Below, piece after piece: positions 1 to 10,174 of a stretch of 64,000 nt of DNA. How positions within the stretch are numbered: position 1 is the stretch's first letter; every line of letters starts with the position of its first letter. Below the pieces are notes generated by a model that saw only the letters and a program-made list of their open reading frames with translations, searched no databases and was not told the origin of the DNA. A program made the translations under genes and the position numbers. This DNA is from Bolinopsis microptera (Eukaryota; Ctenophora; Tentaculata; Lobata; Bolinopsidae): the NCBI RefSeq assembly GCF_026151205.1, contig NC_087074.1, positions 16,102,962-16,166,961 of the forward strand, given 5' to 3'.

Positions 1-1948
1 ACACAGCTAGGGTAGATACTGGCCTATAGTTTTCGAGATATTCTGTACCGTCTTTTTTGTATATAGGGCTAATTTTACCAATTTTCAGTCGGTCTGGAAA
101 AGTTCCATTTCTCATGTGTTCATTAAATAATACTGACAGGAGTGGGCTTATAATCTTAGACGTTCGTTTGATGACGTGAATAGGGATGTCACTAGCTTTT
201 CCATTCTTGAGTTCGCTAATGATTTTCTCTATTTCTTCTGGTGTACAATCGCTGAGAAATATACTTGAGGTATTTGGCCTTGGTAAGTAGTCCGTAAAGC
301 ATTGAATTGGACTTAGTCTAATTTGACCGGTTGTACTGTATGATTCATTCAACTTAGGGGCAAGAGATACAAAGTAATTGTTAAATTCGTTAGCTATAAT
401 TCTACGGTTCATTATTTTCTCATTATTAATAACAAACGGGGGTTTAATTTCTCGTTTCCCTTTGCCGCGTATCTTATTGATTAGTTGCCATGTTTTCTTA
501 CTGTCACCTTGAACTTCATTAAATTTACCCATATTGTACGAAGTTTGAGCCTTTTCACGTATAACTTTGAGTTCTTTTCTATAATATTTATAAGTTAAGT
601 ACTCACTGCGCTTTTTGTTACATACTGCGCAGTGACAGAAGCCACCTTTTGTGTCAGTATCTCCTAGATTACACTTGACTTTGCGAGCTTTGACCCAGTT
701 TTCGTATAGTTCGTGACAGTGATTTATTGATGTTATAATTGCTGGTGTAATCCATGGATTGTTTTGCATAGTGCGTTTTGTACATTTCGGGGTTTCTAAC
801 TTGAAACATTCGTCAAAAGCAACGTTAAATGTGTCAGCAAAGGTATCAAAACAATTTATTACAGTGTTATCAAGACTATTTGATAGTTTGTCGGTGAACT
901 TATCTACGTTAGAGTTACAGTAGTCATAGAACTGTTCATACTTAATCTTGCAATCGTTCTGGTCAAGGTGTGTGTTGAGTGCTAAGAATATGGGGTGATG
1001 ATGTGTGATTTTGTCTTTGAATGTGCCAGATGTTATAATGTTGTCTAAATCATTGGTAATGATGTTATCGATGCATGAAGGAATACAGCCGGGTTTTTCA
1101 TGGGTCATTACAGATATGAGAGGATAGAAGCCTCGACTGTAAAGAACGTGTTCATATTTAGCAACCTTGTTGCTGTCGCCGTGAAGATTGATGTTAAAGT
1201 CACCAGCTATATACGAGTGTCTGGGGACTTTGTCCAGAGTGTCGGCTAGTTCACTTAGCGCTAAGTCAAAATTGCCACTCGGAGGGCGGTATAAAACTCC
1301 AACAAAGGTGCTTGAGTTACCATTGTTGAATCTTAAAAATAGGATTTCTAGGTTTTCACTTACATAGGAGAGGGTATTATCGATTGTTGCATTTAGTGAC
1401 TGGTGGATATAAATTGCAACTCCGGTGCCCTTCTTTTTCTCTCGAAAGGTTGCTTGGTAAAAACTATTGTATTCGGTTAATTGATACAAGCTACTTAATT
1501 CAGGTCCTACATTTGTTTCAGCAAGTGCAATTATGGAAAACTTTTTGTTATATCGGCGAAGATCTATACACATAGTATCAAAGTTACTTTTGTTACCGTC
1601 TATGTTTTGAAACATCATTGACATTTGACCTTCGGTTAAAGTTTCTAGAGTTTGATTAATTTGACTTCTGTTAAGCTGAGAACAGCAGTTTAAAATTTGC
1701 GAGAGCTTAGTTATCGTATCGTCTAGATCGATTTCTTCGTCGGAGATATCATATTTGAACGGGTTGTATCGTTTAACAGCAAGATTTACACATGTATTGC
1801 AGAGAAAGTTACCGCATAAATCGGTATTGACAATATTGTAGCATTTATGATGAGTTGCATGGTTACATTCGGAACACTCGACTATGGCTTGGCCCACATA
1901 GATACCCTTGCAGCAGTGTTTACATACCTCTTTAGTTAGAGTAGTCAT
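1..1948 (-). CDS. LINE ORF2, 5' part: zinc finger, endonuclease and start of reverse transcriptase (runs off left edge)
   Basis: I translated the minus strand from the ATG at 1948-1946 and found no stop down to base 1, about 648 codons. The protein starts with a Cys/His finger of PHD type (CKHCCKG, CSECNHATHHKC, CNTC within the first 60 residues). An APE-type endonuclease follows, with the motifs LAETNVGPEL, GVLYRPPSGNF, IAGDFNINL and a THHHPIF segment. A cysteine-rich linker (CHCAVCNKKR) comes next, then the reverse transcriptase fingers (KNGKASDIP, ISPIYKKDG, ENYRPVSTL), where the window ends. The ATG overlaps the ORF1 stop as ATGA, suggesting coupled termination-reinitiation. Endonuclease and transcriptase of this kind nick target DNA and copy the element's RNA at the nick. 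No disablement is visible, so the element may be young. The clade (CR1/L2/Jockey group) is inferred. Confidence 0.9.
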   Translation of the reverse strand, partial: MTTLTKEVCKHCCKGIYVGQAIVECSECNHATHHKCYNIVNTDLCGNFLCNTCVNLAVKRYNPFKYDISDEEIDLDDTITKLSQILNCCSQLNRSQINQTLETLTEGQMSMMFQNIDGNKSNFDTMCIDLRRYNKKFSIIALAETNVGPELSSLYQLTEYNSFYQATFREKKKGTGVAIYIHQSLNATIDNTLSYVSENLEILFLRFNNGNSSTFVGVLYRPPSGNFDLALSELADTLDKVPRHSYIAGDFNINLHGDSNKVAKYEHVLYSRGFYPLISVMTHEKPGCIPSCIDNIITNDLDNIITSGTFKDKITHHHPIFLALNTHLDQNDCKIKYEQFYDYCNSNVDKFTDKLSNSLDNTVINCFDTFADTFNVAFDECFKLETPKCTKRTMQNNPWITPAIITSINHCHELYENWVKARKVKCNLGDTDTKGGFCHCAVCNKKRSEYLTYKYYRKELKVIREKAQTSYNMGKFNEVQGDSKKTWQLINKIRGKGKREIKPPFVINNEKIMNRRIIANEFNNYFVSLAPKLNESYSTTGQIRLSPIQCFTDYLPRPNTSSIFLSDCTPEEIEKIISELKNGKASDIPIHVIKRTSKIISPLLSVLFNEHMRNGTFPDRLKIGKISPIYKKDGTEYLENYRPVSTLAV

Positions 1949-3981
1949 GACGGTTGGTAGCCGTCAGGATCACCAGATACTCGTTTATCAGCAGGAAGAG
2001 AGCGTGCAGTTATGTCACGAAATGATGTGGAGTCCACCTGATTCCCCCCTCGTCCAGCTCTGCGTCTGTCTCGACCACCATTAACTCTAAGAAGAATAGT
2101 ATTTTTAATGATTGCTGCTAACTTTGCAACCCCCCTCCAATTGAGGTGTAAGTAATCAGGTTTCTGGAACTTCGTCAACCTTTTTGACAAGTGTTGGCTT
2201 AATAGCCCGTTCTCATCAGCAAAGCTTGGAAACCCTTCTACCAGTCTCACACCAAAGTTGAAAGGGAGAAGCTGGGTTTGAATCAGATAGTTAAAGAAAT
2301 TGACTCTTCTATTTAAATCAATACATTTAGTTGGCAGCAGCGGACATATATAAACATTAGTTTTTTTATTGACAGCTTGAATTTCAGCAATTTTACTAGT
2401 AAATTTATTGAACACTTGTTTGATGTCAGATGGAGTTTTGACATTATCCTGCCTAATATCATTGAGTCCGCAGAGAATGACAGTGTTTTTGTAGCCGCAG
2501 GATTCGTATGGGTCAATGTGGTCTACAGTAGGTGCGAAGACTTGTTTTCCAGGAAGGAACTTTCCAAAGGATCTCTTAGGATCAAGTCCAAATTTAAGTC
2601 CACCAGTGTTCGAATCTCCCATGATGCATGTAGAAGCACGGTTTAGAGCACTAACAGATCTGAGGGTCACAGAGTATCGGACACCGGAGTCGACAGATCC
2701 TGGTTCAATTCTGTGTTCGTACAAATCCTGACTTGCCCTGGTCATAGTGTATAGTGATCGTGGTGGACAAGACTGGTTGTGATAGGGTTCTGTGGTGCCA
2801 GTCTTGCTGAAAGTGACTGTGCAATGGTGACCTAGTGAAAGTGTATGTACTGATGAGTCAGGGTGAATGAGGGGTTCGTTGTCTGAGTGTTGTGGAAGGA
2901 AGCTTAAGTGACCATCATACCGATTGATGAGAATGCTGTTGACAGGTGGAGAGTTTGGATGATCATTGTTCAGTTGTGTTATGAGTGATTGGAGTTGGTC
3001 TGGCAGTTGGTCGGATGAGGGTGATGATTTTGTGCCAGTGTAGTGATATCTTTCTCCAAAAGCCAGAACAGATCGTCCATTCTCATTCTTGAACTCAGAT
3101 GTGCGAGAATCAAGCAGTTCTATGAGATCCTTCTCTGTCTCCTCATCAATAAAATCGAGAGTGTGTTTAGAGACAGGCGGGCGACTGTGTGGGGGCAGCT
3201 GGGTTACAACCTGGGTGTTGAGCTCTTGTAATCCAGGGATGGTCAGTGGATGCTCTGAGGAATGCTGCAGATTTGCTGTTGATTGCTTCAGCTCCTGCTT
3301 GCATACCTCTCTGAGCTCTTGTGACACCCGTTCAAGGAGCTTGTCAGATTGATCTGATGTTGGTGAGGTGGTCATGTCTGATGATAGGGATGTGACTTGC
3401 TGTTTGAGTTCATTTAGTTGGTTGGTGAGTGAGTGGAAAGTCTTGTCATGAGTTTGTAAGGCAGTTGTGAGGTTTTCAATTGTGGTGTTGAGTGGTGGTG
3501 TGGGTGATTTATCCAGGGTAGTGGCCAACTGGTCTGAAAGGAGCTTTATATCTGAGTCTAAGGATTTCCAGGGCTGGTCTTTTAGGAGGAGGTGCTTAAG
3601 GCGTTGGTCAAATTGGCCAAGTGTGTCAATTCTGTTACTGAATTGAACAAAGTCAATATCCTTAATGAGCTTGCAACAATTGGCTAAGGGTTCTAGTTGT
3701 GATGAAATGAGTGCTGTTTCTGCTTCCAGGTTTGTCTGCTGTAGTGATAAAGTGTTTCTGCAGACGTGACAGACGTCAACTTGGGTGGATATAGTAGTAA
3801 TAGGTGATACAAAACAAAAGGGACAGGGCCATTGTGTGAGATCATTGAGCATCTTACTATTTAGTCCATTAAGGCCTACGCAGTTCGCATGCCAGTACTG
3901 TCCACACTTGGCACTATGGAATGGTTTTAAAGTCTCAGCTTTTCTATTATATTTGTTGTTTATTAATGAATTATTAGTCAT
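1945..3981 (-). CDS. LINE ORF1 protein: PHD-like finger, coiled coil, AlkB-type dioxygenase, SGNH hydrolase
   Basis: A 678-residue protein immediately upstream of ORF2 and overlapping it by ATGA. Residues about 20-57 look like the second half of a PHD finger (KCGQYWHANCVGL, then CPFC). Residues about 80-235 are Gln/Leu-rich and probably coiled. Residues about 275-445 match an AlkB-type Fe(II)/2-oxoglutarate dioxygenase: NRYDGHLSFLPQHSDNE contains the HxD metal pair, YEHRI supplies a distal His, and RYSVTLR gives the Arg pair that binds 2-oxoglutarate. Residues about 450-630 match an SGNH hydrolase: GDSN for the Ser block, GLNDI for the Asn block, PDYLHLN for the Asp-His block. An esterase-like domain in ORF1 is known from CR1/L2-type LINEs; AlkB enzymes repair alkylated nucleic acid in some plant RNA viruses. 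The combination here is read from motifs only; activity is inferred. Confidence 0.85.
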   Translation of the reverse strand: MTNNSLINNKYNRKAETLKPFHSAKCGQYWHANCVGLNGLNSKMLNDLTQWPCPFCFVSPITTISTQVDVCHVCRNTLSLQQTNLEAETALISSQLEPLANCCKLIKDIDFVQFSNRIDTLGQFDQRLKHLLLKDQPWKSLDSDIKLLSDQLATTLDKSPTPPLNTTIENLTTALQTHDKTFHSLTNQLNELKQQVTSLSSDMTTSPTSDQSDKLLERVSQELREVCKQELKQSTANLQHSSEHPLTIPGLQELNTQVVTQLPPHSRPPVSKHTLDFIDEETEKDLIELLDSRTSEFKNENGRSVLAFGERYHYTGTKSSPSSDQLPDQLQSLITQLNNDHPNSPPVNSILINRYDGHLSFLPQHSDNEPLIHPDSSVHTLSLGHHCTVTFSKTGTTEPYHNQSCPPRSLYTMTRASQDLYEHRIEPGSVDSGVRYSVTLRSVSALNRASTCIMGDSNTGGLKFGLDPKRSFGKFLPGKQVFAPTVDHIDPYESCGYKNTVILCGLNDIRQDNVKTPSDIKQVFNKFTSKIAEIQAVNKKTNVYICPLLPTKCIDLNRRVNFFNYLIQTQLLPFNFGVRLVEGFPSFADENGLLSQHLSKRLTKFQKPDYLHLNWRGVAKLAAIIKNTILLRVNGGRDRRRAGRGGNQVDSTSFRDITARSLPADKRVSGDPDGYQPS

Positions 3982-4986
3982 TCAATTCAATTAGTGGTGT
4001 ACAATTTGATCTTATTATAGTTATAGTCTGAATAAGGTAGGAATGTGGACTGGTAATTGCTCGATGATAGGTTTTGATTGAAATAAATTTTCGTGCACAT
4101 ACAGAATGAATGGTTAATAATTTAATATATATGTAGACCAAGGTCTGTGCACGGGATGCTTCCTGGAAGAATCCAGTTCTTTTAGCGGGGCACCCTACCT
4201 AAAGCCAAATTGAGATATAATAATCATATTCCTAGAGAAATAATCAGAAATCGAATACCAATCAAATAATATGATATATAGGAGTAGTAACCATATTTAC
4301 TATGCAAAATGCCCCAACCACATAGTGTAAATTTATATATAGAATTCAAATTCCATATCATCATTAAACCTCAATAGTCAATATAATAGCCCAAGCAAAA
4401 TTAAATAACTTCTTATATACCTTACTGTCATACTACAAATTAATTAAACATTTGAAATCTGTTAACCAGAGAATACATTTCTAAACCTAATGCAAGTGAA
4501 ATAATTTAGATGCAATAATGAATGCCTAATGTGAGTATCATCTGTCAATGCCTTGTAAAAAAGTCTGTAAAAGAGATATGAGTAACTAATATAGAAGAAA
4601 AAACAGGAAGTTGTCGTCTGTTGAAAAATAAATAAAATATCTAGAATATAAATTAGAATATAAAATAACATTCAGTCAATGTGTCGTCAATAAACTGTAC
4701 AATTATCAAATGTTAAAACTGGGTGATACAGTCACCAAAAATAAATACTAAGTATGATAAGTTAATAGATTAAATGTGGTCTATAAAACTACCACTAGGT
4801 ATAATAGGTCAATAAATTAAAAGTGGTTTATAAAACTACCACTGTGCGAATCCTTTCTCCAGTTAAAACATGTCAGTCATGTGCAAAATCAATCAAAATG
4901 GTAAGGTGGTAAAAAAGGGAAAATCCTTTCGATACATCAATTATATATGCCTCAGATTTAAAAGAATTAAAAGAATTAGAAGATAC
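3982..4986. other. Non-coding stretch between two LINEs
   Basis: The right side of ORF1 (3982 to about 4200) is probably the 5' untranslated region of the left-edge LINE, though I cannot fix its end. The rest is AT-rich with no credible ORF and should include the 3' untranslated region of the older LINE that ends at 4987. No target-site duplication was found for the left-edge LINE. Confidence 0.4.
4757..4853. repeat. Imperfect tandem duplication of about 50 bp
   Basis: Two diverged copies share the segments AATAGATTAAATGTGGTCTA/CAATAAATTAAAAGTGGTTT and TATAAAACTACCACT. The duplication lies just 3' of the older LINE's coding end and could be part of its 3' untranslated region. Confidence 0.6.
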
Positions 4987-5475
4987 TTAGTTATCGTCGA
5001 CTATGATTGCAGTGTAAAATTTGTCATATGAATTGTCAACGGTATAATTAGGGTCTGTTGTTATAGATGAGAGTAGCTGTTTCTTATACGAATCACTAAA
5101 GCTTTTAACATCGGGCAGATTTCGTAGATCTGTTGGAACATTATTCCAACATTTTGCCCCCAAGTATTGAAAGTTTTTATGTGATGTTGATCTATTAACA
5201 TATAGGTTGCAGCTTTCGCCGCTCCTACTACCTCCTGATATGTAACTAAATTTGTTCATAAAGTTTGTAGGACAATTGTCATGGATGATTCTAAACATAT
5301 AATTTGACAGATGGAGTTGTCGTCTAAGATGGAGTGGTAACCATTTCATGTCTCTATAAACATTAAGGCTGCTCTCTGTTTGTGGAACGTTGAGAGCTAT
5401 TTTGGCTACCTTTTTGTACAGAGTGTCAAGTTCAGCAAGTTTTGTCTTGCCAGCTCTAGTTGTGGACACAACAAG

Positions 5476-5803
5476 AAAATTGAGAATAATCTTGTGCGAG
5501 GGTAGGGACCCAGATGTCGTTTCTAACCCAAATAAACTTTAAGGAGGCTTCTCATCAGTAGCCGCACCTCCTTACTCGGTTTCTGAACTGGAATTCTATG
5601 GGCTTCCAGACGGCCAGACCGAGTATTACCATCCCATCCTTCTAGAGTTCATCACAAGTAGCACCCACCTTGAAGATCTTTGACACCCAGACACACCCCA
5701 TTGGCGAACAAACTTTGGATATAATCTTACATGCTCCCGAAGGAATCCCTGGTTTATGGTCTTTCTCATCGTCACCAGCACTTTCACTAGGTCACCAGCT
5801 CTT
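5476..5803. other. Insertion of about 330 bp inside the older LINE thumb domain
   Basis: The LINE reading frame stops making sense after the thumb segment QFDYLDTI (about 5804) and resumes at TTRAGKTKLAEL (about 5465). The intervening DNA is more GC-rich. On the minus strand it holds a short open stretch (HDLRAGDLVKVLV, GFLREHVRLYPKFV) reminiscent of the C-terminal tail of an integrase-bearing polyprotein. I could not find clear inverted ends or a target duplication, so the type is unknown. Confidence 0.5.
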
Positions 5804-6539
5804 AGATCGTGTCTAAGTAATCGAATTGTGGCAACATGAGTGCATTGGCAAACATTTTCCTATATTTAATGGGTAGCAGTGCTTTACTTCTATACATGGC
5901 ACCAATTCTCTTCATGACCTTCTTAATAATATAATCTACATGGCTTTTGAAGTTTAATTTACTATCTAGAATTAGGCCAAGATATTTTGTCTCTTTGCAC
6001 TCCTTGATTGTGAAAGTTACCTCATTACATTCAATGGTTAATTCATCATGTTGATCAACAGAATCAAACAATAGGAATTCAGTCTTCTTTTCATTGAGTG
6101 ATAATTTATTTACACTGAGCCATTTAAAGATTGTCATAAGTTCTATTTTCATGTTTATAAATGTGCTTCTGCAGGTTTGATCAAAGAATAGTGCACCATC
6201 ATCTGCAAATAGAAAGGGCTTAGATAGGTTGCAGGCATAAATGATGTCATTTATGAAGATACTAAATAATATAGGCCCAATGATGCTTCCTTGTGGTACA
6301 CCACTCAGAACTCCTAAAAATGAACTTAGTTTGCCATTGATCCTAGTGCATTGATATCTACAAGATAAGAAGTTCTTAAACCAGGTTAAAGCAATGCCAC
6401 CAATTCCTTAATATGCCAATTTTTGAAGCAATATTTCATGATTCACTGTGTCAAAGGCCTTCTTAAGATCAAGAAAGATGATTCCTGGTTTATAAGACTT
6501 AGATTTACTCATATATATTTTGTCCATCAGATCGTACAT

Positions 6540-8361
6540 AATAATAATAATAATAAGTAGGAATTTATACATCGCTTTATAGCCATAAAGAACTCAAAAC
6601 CCAAAGATTCAGTTCAAACCATCTAAAGCGACTCATGAGTAACATGTACATAAGAACTTATTTTTATGAAGTATGGATTTTATGAGAAAGGTAATACATG
6701 ATACTTATACAAATACGTTTTCAAAGAGATGAGTTTTTAGTTTCTTTTTAAATAAGACGATATCGGTTAGTGTTCTCAATTGATAAGGAAGCTTATTCCA
6801 AACAGAGGGTCCGCAGTAGCTGAAACTTCTCTCGGTTTTACTATAGTTTGAAATAGGAGGAACATTTAGGAGGAAATAGTCTTCTTCAGTTCTTAGTACA
6901 CGTACAGGTTGACTTTTGATGTCAATACATTTGATGATATACTCCGGCGCTATGTTGTTAACGCATTTGAACACGGTTAGAGCAATCTTATACTCTATTC
7001 GTTGTCGTATCGGAAGAAAATGGGCTTTTTTCAGGAATGGAGTGACACTGTCCCATTTTTTGATAGCTTTCCAACCAAACAAGAATCGAACACAGGAATT
7101 TTGTACCTTCTGGAGTTTCTTTATTAGAAGATCAGGTAAACCGTATAAGAGTCCATTGCAGTAGTCTAGTTTTGAAAAGATCAAGCAGTGAATGAGCTGT
7201 CTTTTTAGATCATAGTTAAGCTTTGAGCCTATAACTCGAAGGTTTCTCAGATGGATGTTGCAGCAACTGATAATTGAATTTATTTGGTCTTCAAATGTTA
7301 GGAATTGATCAAATAGGACACCTAAACTTTTCACTGTGCGGGATGCATCCACAGGGTCAGCTGCATTGTCAAGTTGTATTGAATCGACTGGACATGAAGA
7401 GTAACTGTTCTTGGTCTGTACTACAAGAGCTTCTGTTTTGTTTTGGTTCAGTTTGAGTTTATTTTGGGTCATCCAGGTCTTAATATCTTCAAAACAATTT
7501 GTTATTCTCTCTTCGATTGTTGAGAGATCTCGAAATAGTGGGTTAAACTCAATGTACAGTTGAGTGTCATCTGCGTACATGTGGATGTTAAATCCATGTC
7601 TCTTTGCGATCTGATTGAGCTCCTTTGTGTAAAGTATAAACAGAATTGGACCTAGAATTGAACCTTGCGGGACTCCAATTCTAAGGAAGCATCTCTTTGA
7701 TCTTGATTTATCAATAGTTACTGTGAAGGATCTGTTATTAAGGTATGATGTAAACCATTCGAGAACAGTACCTTCAAAACCAAAGTCCTTTTTTAGTTTT
7801 TTTAGGAGCAAGTGATGATTTACAGTATCAAAAGCAGCACTGAGGTCCAAAAGGAGGAGGATAACCTTACTTTTCATGTCACTGATACAAAGAAGATCAT
7901 TGTAGATGGTAAGGGTCGCAGTTTCGCAGCTATGATTTGACCTATAACCACTTTGATGCTCAGCATGAAGATTGTGATAGTCAAGATGTTTGGTCATCTG
8001 TTTCTGGACGCTCTTTTCAATGAGTTTCGAGAGGAAAGGTAAGTTACTAATCGGTCTATAGTTGTTGAAGCTGTTGACATCTCCTTTATCATCTTTGATG
8101 GCTGGTCTGACAAGAGCACTCTTTAGGACTGACGGAAATTTTCCAGTGACAAGTGAGTCATTGATAATAAATGACACAATTGGTTTAACTTCATTAAAAC
8201 ACTGCATTAGAAGTTTTAGAGGGATGGGATCCTCTTCACATTCTTTTTTGTTAAGGTCAGAAAGAATCTTTTTGAGATCATTGTCGCTTATGGTTTCAAA
8301 TTGGCTCCAGGCTTCACCTTGAAATGGTTCAGAGTGGTCAAGAAGAATGTCAGCTGCAGTA
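6540..8361 (-). mobile_element. 5'-truncated L2/CR1-like LINE nested in the older LINE
   Basis: It encodes a full reverse transcriptase and C-terminal region on the minus strand. Motifs are NNYRPISNLPFLSKLIEK, GYRSNHSCETA, LLLDLSAAFDTVNH, GVPQGSILGPILF, YADDTQL, and a C-terminal WNKLPYQLRT block ending at 6705. Its 3' end is an (ATA)n run at 6540-6557, typical of CR1/L2 tails. It is flanked by a 5-bp direct repeat TACAT (6535-6539 and 8362-8366), and the older LINE reads continuously once it is taken out. It entered in frame at its 5' end, so the 1060-codon ORF 6705-9887 is a chimera of two elements containing two sets of transcriptase fingers, not one protein. No stop is seen in its own part, so the insertion is fairly recent. 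Confidence 0.88.
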
Positions 8362-10174
8362 TACATCAAATAAGTTGTGGAGTGATTTTTCCGAAAGCCA
8401 TATTGATGCCGGATAAAAAGTTTGTTCTCTTCCATGTAATCAGTGAGTTGCTTGCCGACAAAGTATTCTATAAGTTTTCCTACAAGTGGAAGGATGGATA
8501 TTGGCCTGTAATTATTAGGATCATCTTTCATTCCTGCCTTATGGATGGGAGTTACTCTAGCTTTTTTACAAAGGGTTGGTACAACACCTGTATTAAGGCT
8601 CAAATTGACAATATGGGTCAGTGGCTCAACTATGTGTGGTACAGCTTGCTTAAGTAAGAATAGAGGCACATCGTCATATGAGGCCTTGTCATTCTTGATC
8701 GTTTCGACATACATTAGGATATCAGTTTCATTTATTTCTTGGAATCTATCAAATGAGATGTTAGAAGTTCTAGGAGGTAAAAAATCAGTAAAACTAACTC
8801 TTTCAATATTGGGGGCCTGATTTTGTAATCTTGATCCAACATTTGCAAAATGAAAGTTAAATAGCTCAGGATCATTCTCATTGATAGTTTGACAATTAGT
8901 TGTACCAGGGGTCATATTTGATGCCAGTTTGATAGTTTTCCATACCCCTTTAAGATCATTCTTGGCACTTTTAACTTGTAGATCATCGATTACATTAGCC
9001 TTTTTGCAGGTTTTAGCTAATTTATTTCTAATATTTCTCTGAATCTTGTAGCAATCCCAGGCCTCATTACACTTTATACATTTGCTACATGTACCACATT
9101 TATTGCAATTTCCATTGTCTCTCTTATCCTTCTTTTTACGGAATTTCTTTAGAAGAAAATGTGTATGATTAATGGCATTTAAAAGTTCAGTAGAAGGTTT
9201 ATGTATGAACTTTTCATGCCTTTCTATGGTCTTGCAAGGGAAGAAGGTTGCATATGCCTGTTCAATATGATGACAAAGGCCAGCAGTGATAGCTTCAACA
9301 TCTGTACTTTCCAATAGTGGACTGTAATCAGAACAGGTATCTAGATAGTCTAAGAATTGTTTAACATTACGTTTACAATGATTTCTAATTTCAACCTTTT
9401 CAAATTTAGGAGCTATAGGTACTTTACAATCTATATCACACATAATAGCTTGATGATCCCCAATACGTTCATCAAGAACAGAAGATTGAACAAAATCTGC
9501 ATAACAGTTAGTGAATATTACATCAATAGTAGTCTGGGTAAAATTGTCTCCACGTTTAGCAACTCTAGTTATCCCTTGAATGGTTTGAACTAGATTGTAA
9601 CATCTCAAGGTCATATCTAATTTTTTGTACTGGGTGGATGAGATATTATTCTGGTCAATGTTTATATCCCCAATCCAGATAACCTTTTTCCCGTTCAATT
9701 TTTTCATGCAAAAATGAATGTACTCAATAAAGTTATCAACACTGCAATAATTTCCAGAGCGATAGAAGCAGCAAACATTGATCTTGCTATTCTTAAGCTT
9801 CACCCATAATGCTTCAATGTTATCAAGCTTACTATCCATAACTAATTCTGTGTAAGCTAGTTTTTTTGGTTTATCATTAAGCCACAACCACCCCTAGAAC
9901 TGTTTGGCCTGTCGCATGAACTACAAGATGGTGTCCGTGCCACAACAACTAAGGCTGTTCAAGAAGGATCCCTCCAAATGATGCATAATGTATACATAAT
10001 GTTTACTGCTATAGGTTACTGAACAGAAGCTGGTTTATCCTTGTATCCTTGAATCCTTGTTTCCTTGTATCCTTGTATCCTAAACACTTACTTTTGAGTA
10101 ATAAATAATCATGTGTTGTAACTAAAATAATCTATTTTAGCTTATGGATAAGACCATTACAGTAATTGGAAGCT

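Larger units (their letters stand above)
4987..9985 (-). mobile_element. Older, broken LINE (outer element) with two insertions inside it
   Basis: Read on the minus strand in pieces. The endonuclease lies at about 9960-8900 (WIGDINIDQN, TTIDVIFTN, GDHQAIMCDID). A Cys-rich linker (CNKCGTCSKCIKC) and transcriptase fingers (NNYRPISILPL, YGFRKNHSTTYLM) run to 8362. The palm is at 6539-6150 (IIFLDLKKAFDTVNH, GVPQGSIIGPILF, FADDGALFF), the thumb at 6152-5804, and the C-terminal domain at 5475-4987 (MKWLPLHLRRQ, GAKCWNNVP). It is dead: a frameshift near 9890 (the RGG segment), a TAA at about 6410 in the palm, an insertion of about 330 bp at 5476-5803, and a nested LINE at 6540-8361. Removing the nested LINE restores the frame across its insertion site. 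The 5' end, near 9985, is truncated or unrecognisable. Confidence 0.85.

Noticed and set aside
6705..9887. A single 1060-residue protein with two reverse transcriptase fingers
   Set aside because: The TACAT duplication and restored outer frame show that it is two LINEs joined by insertion.
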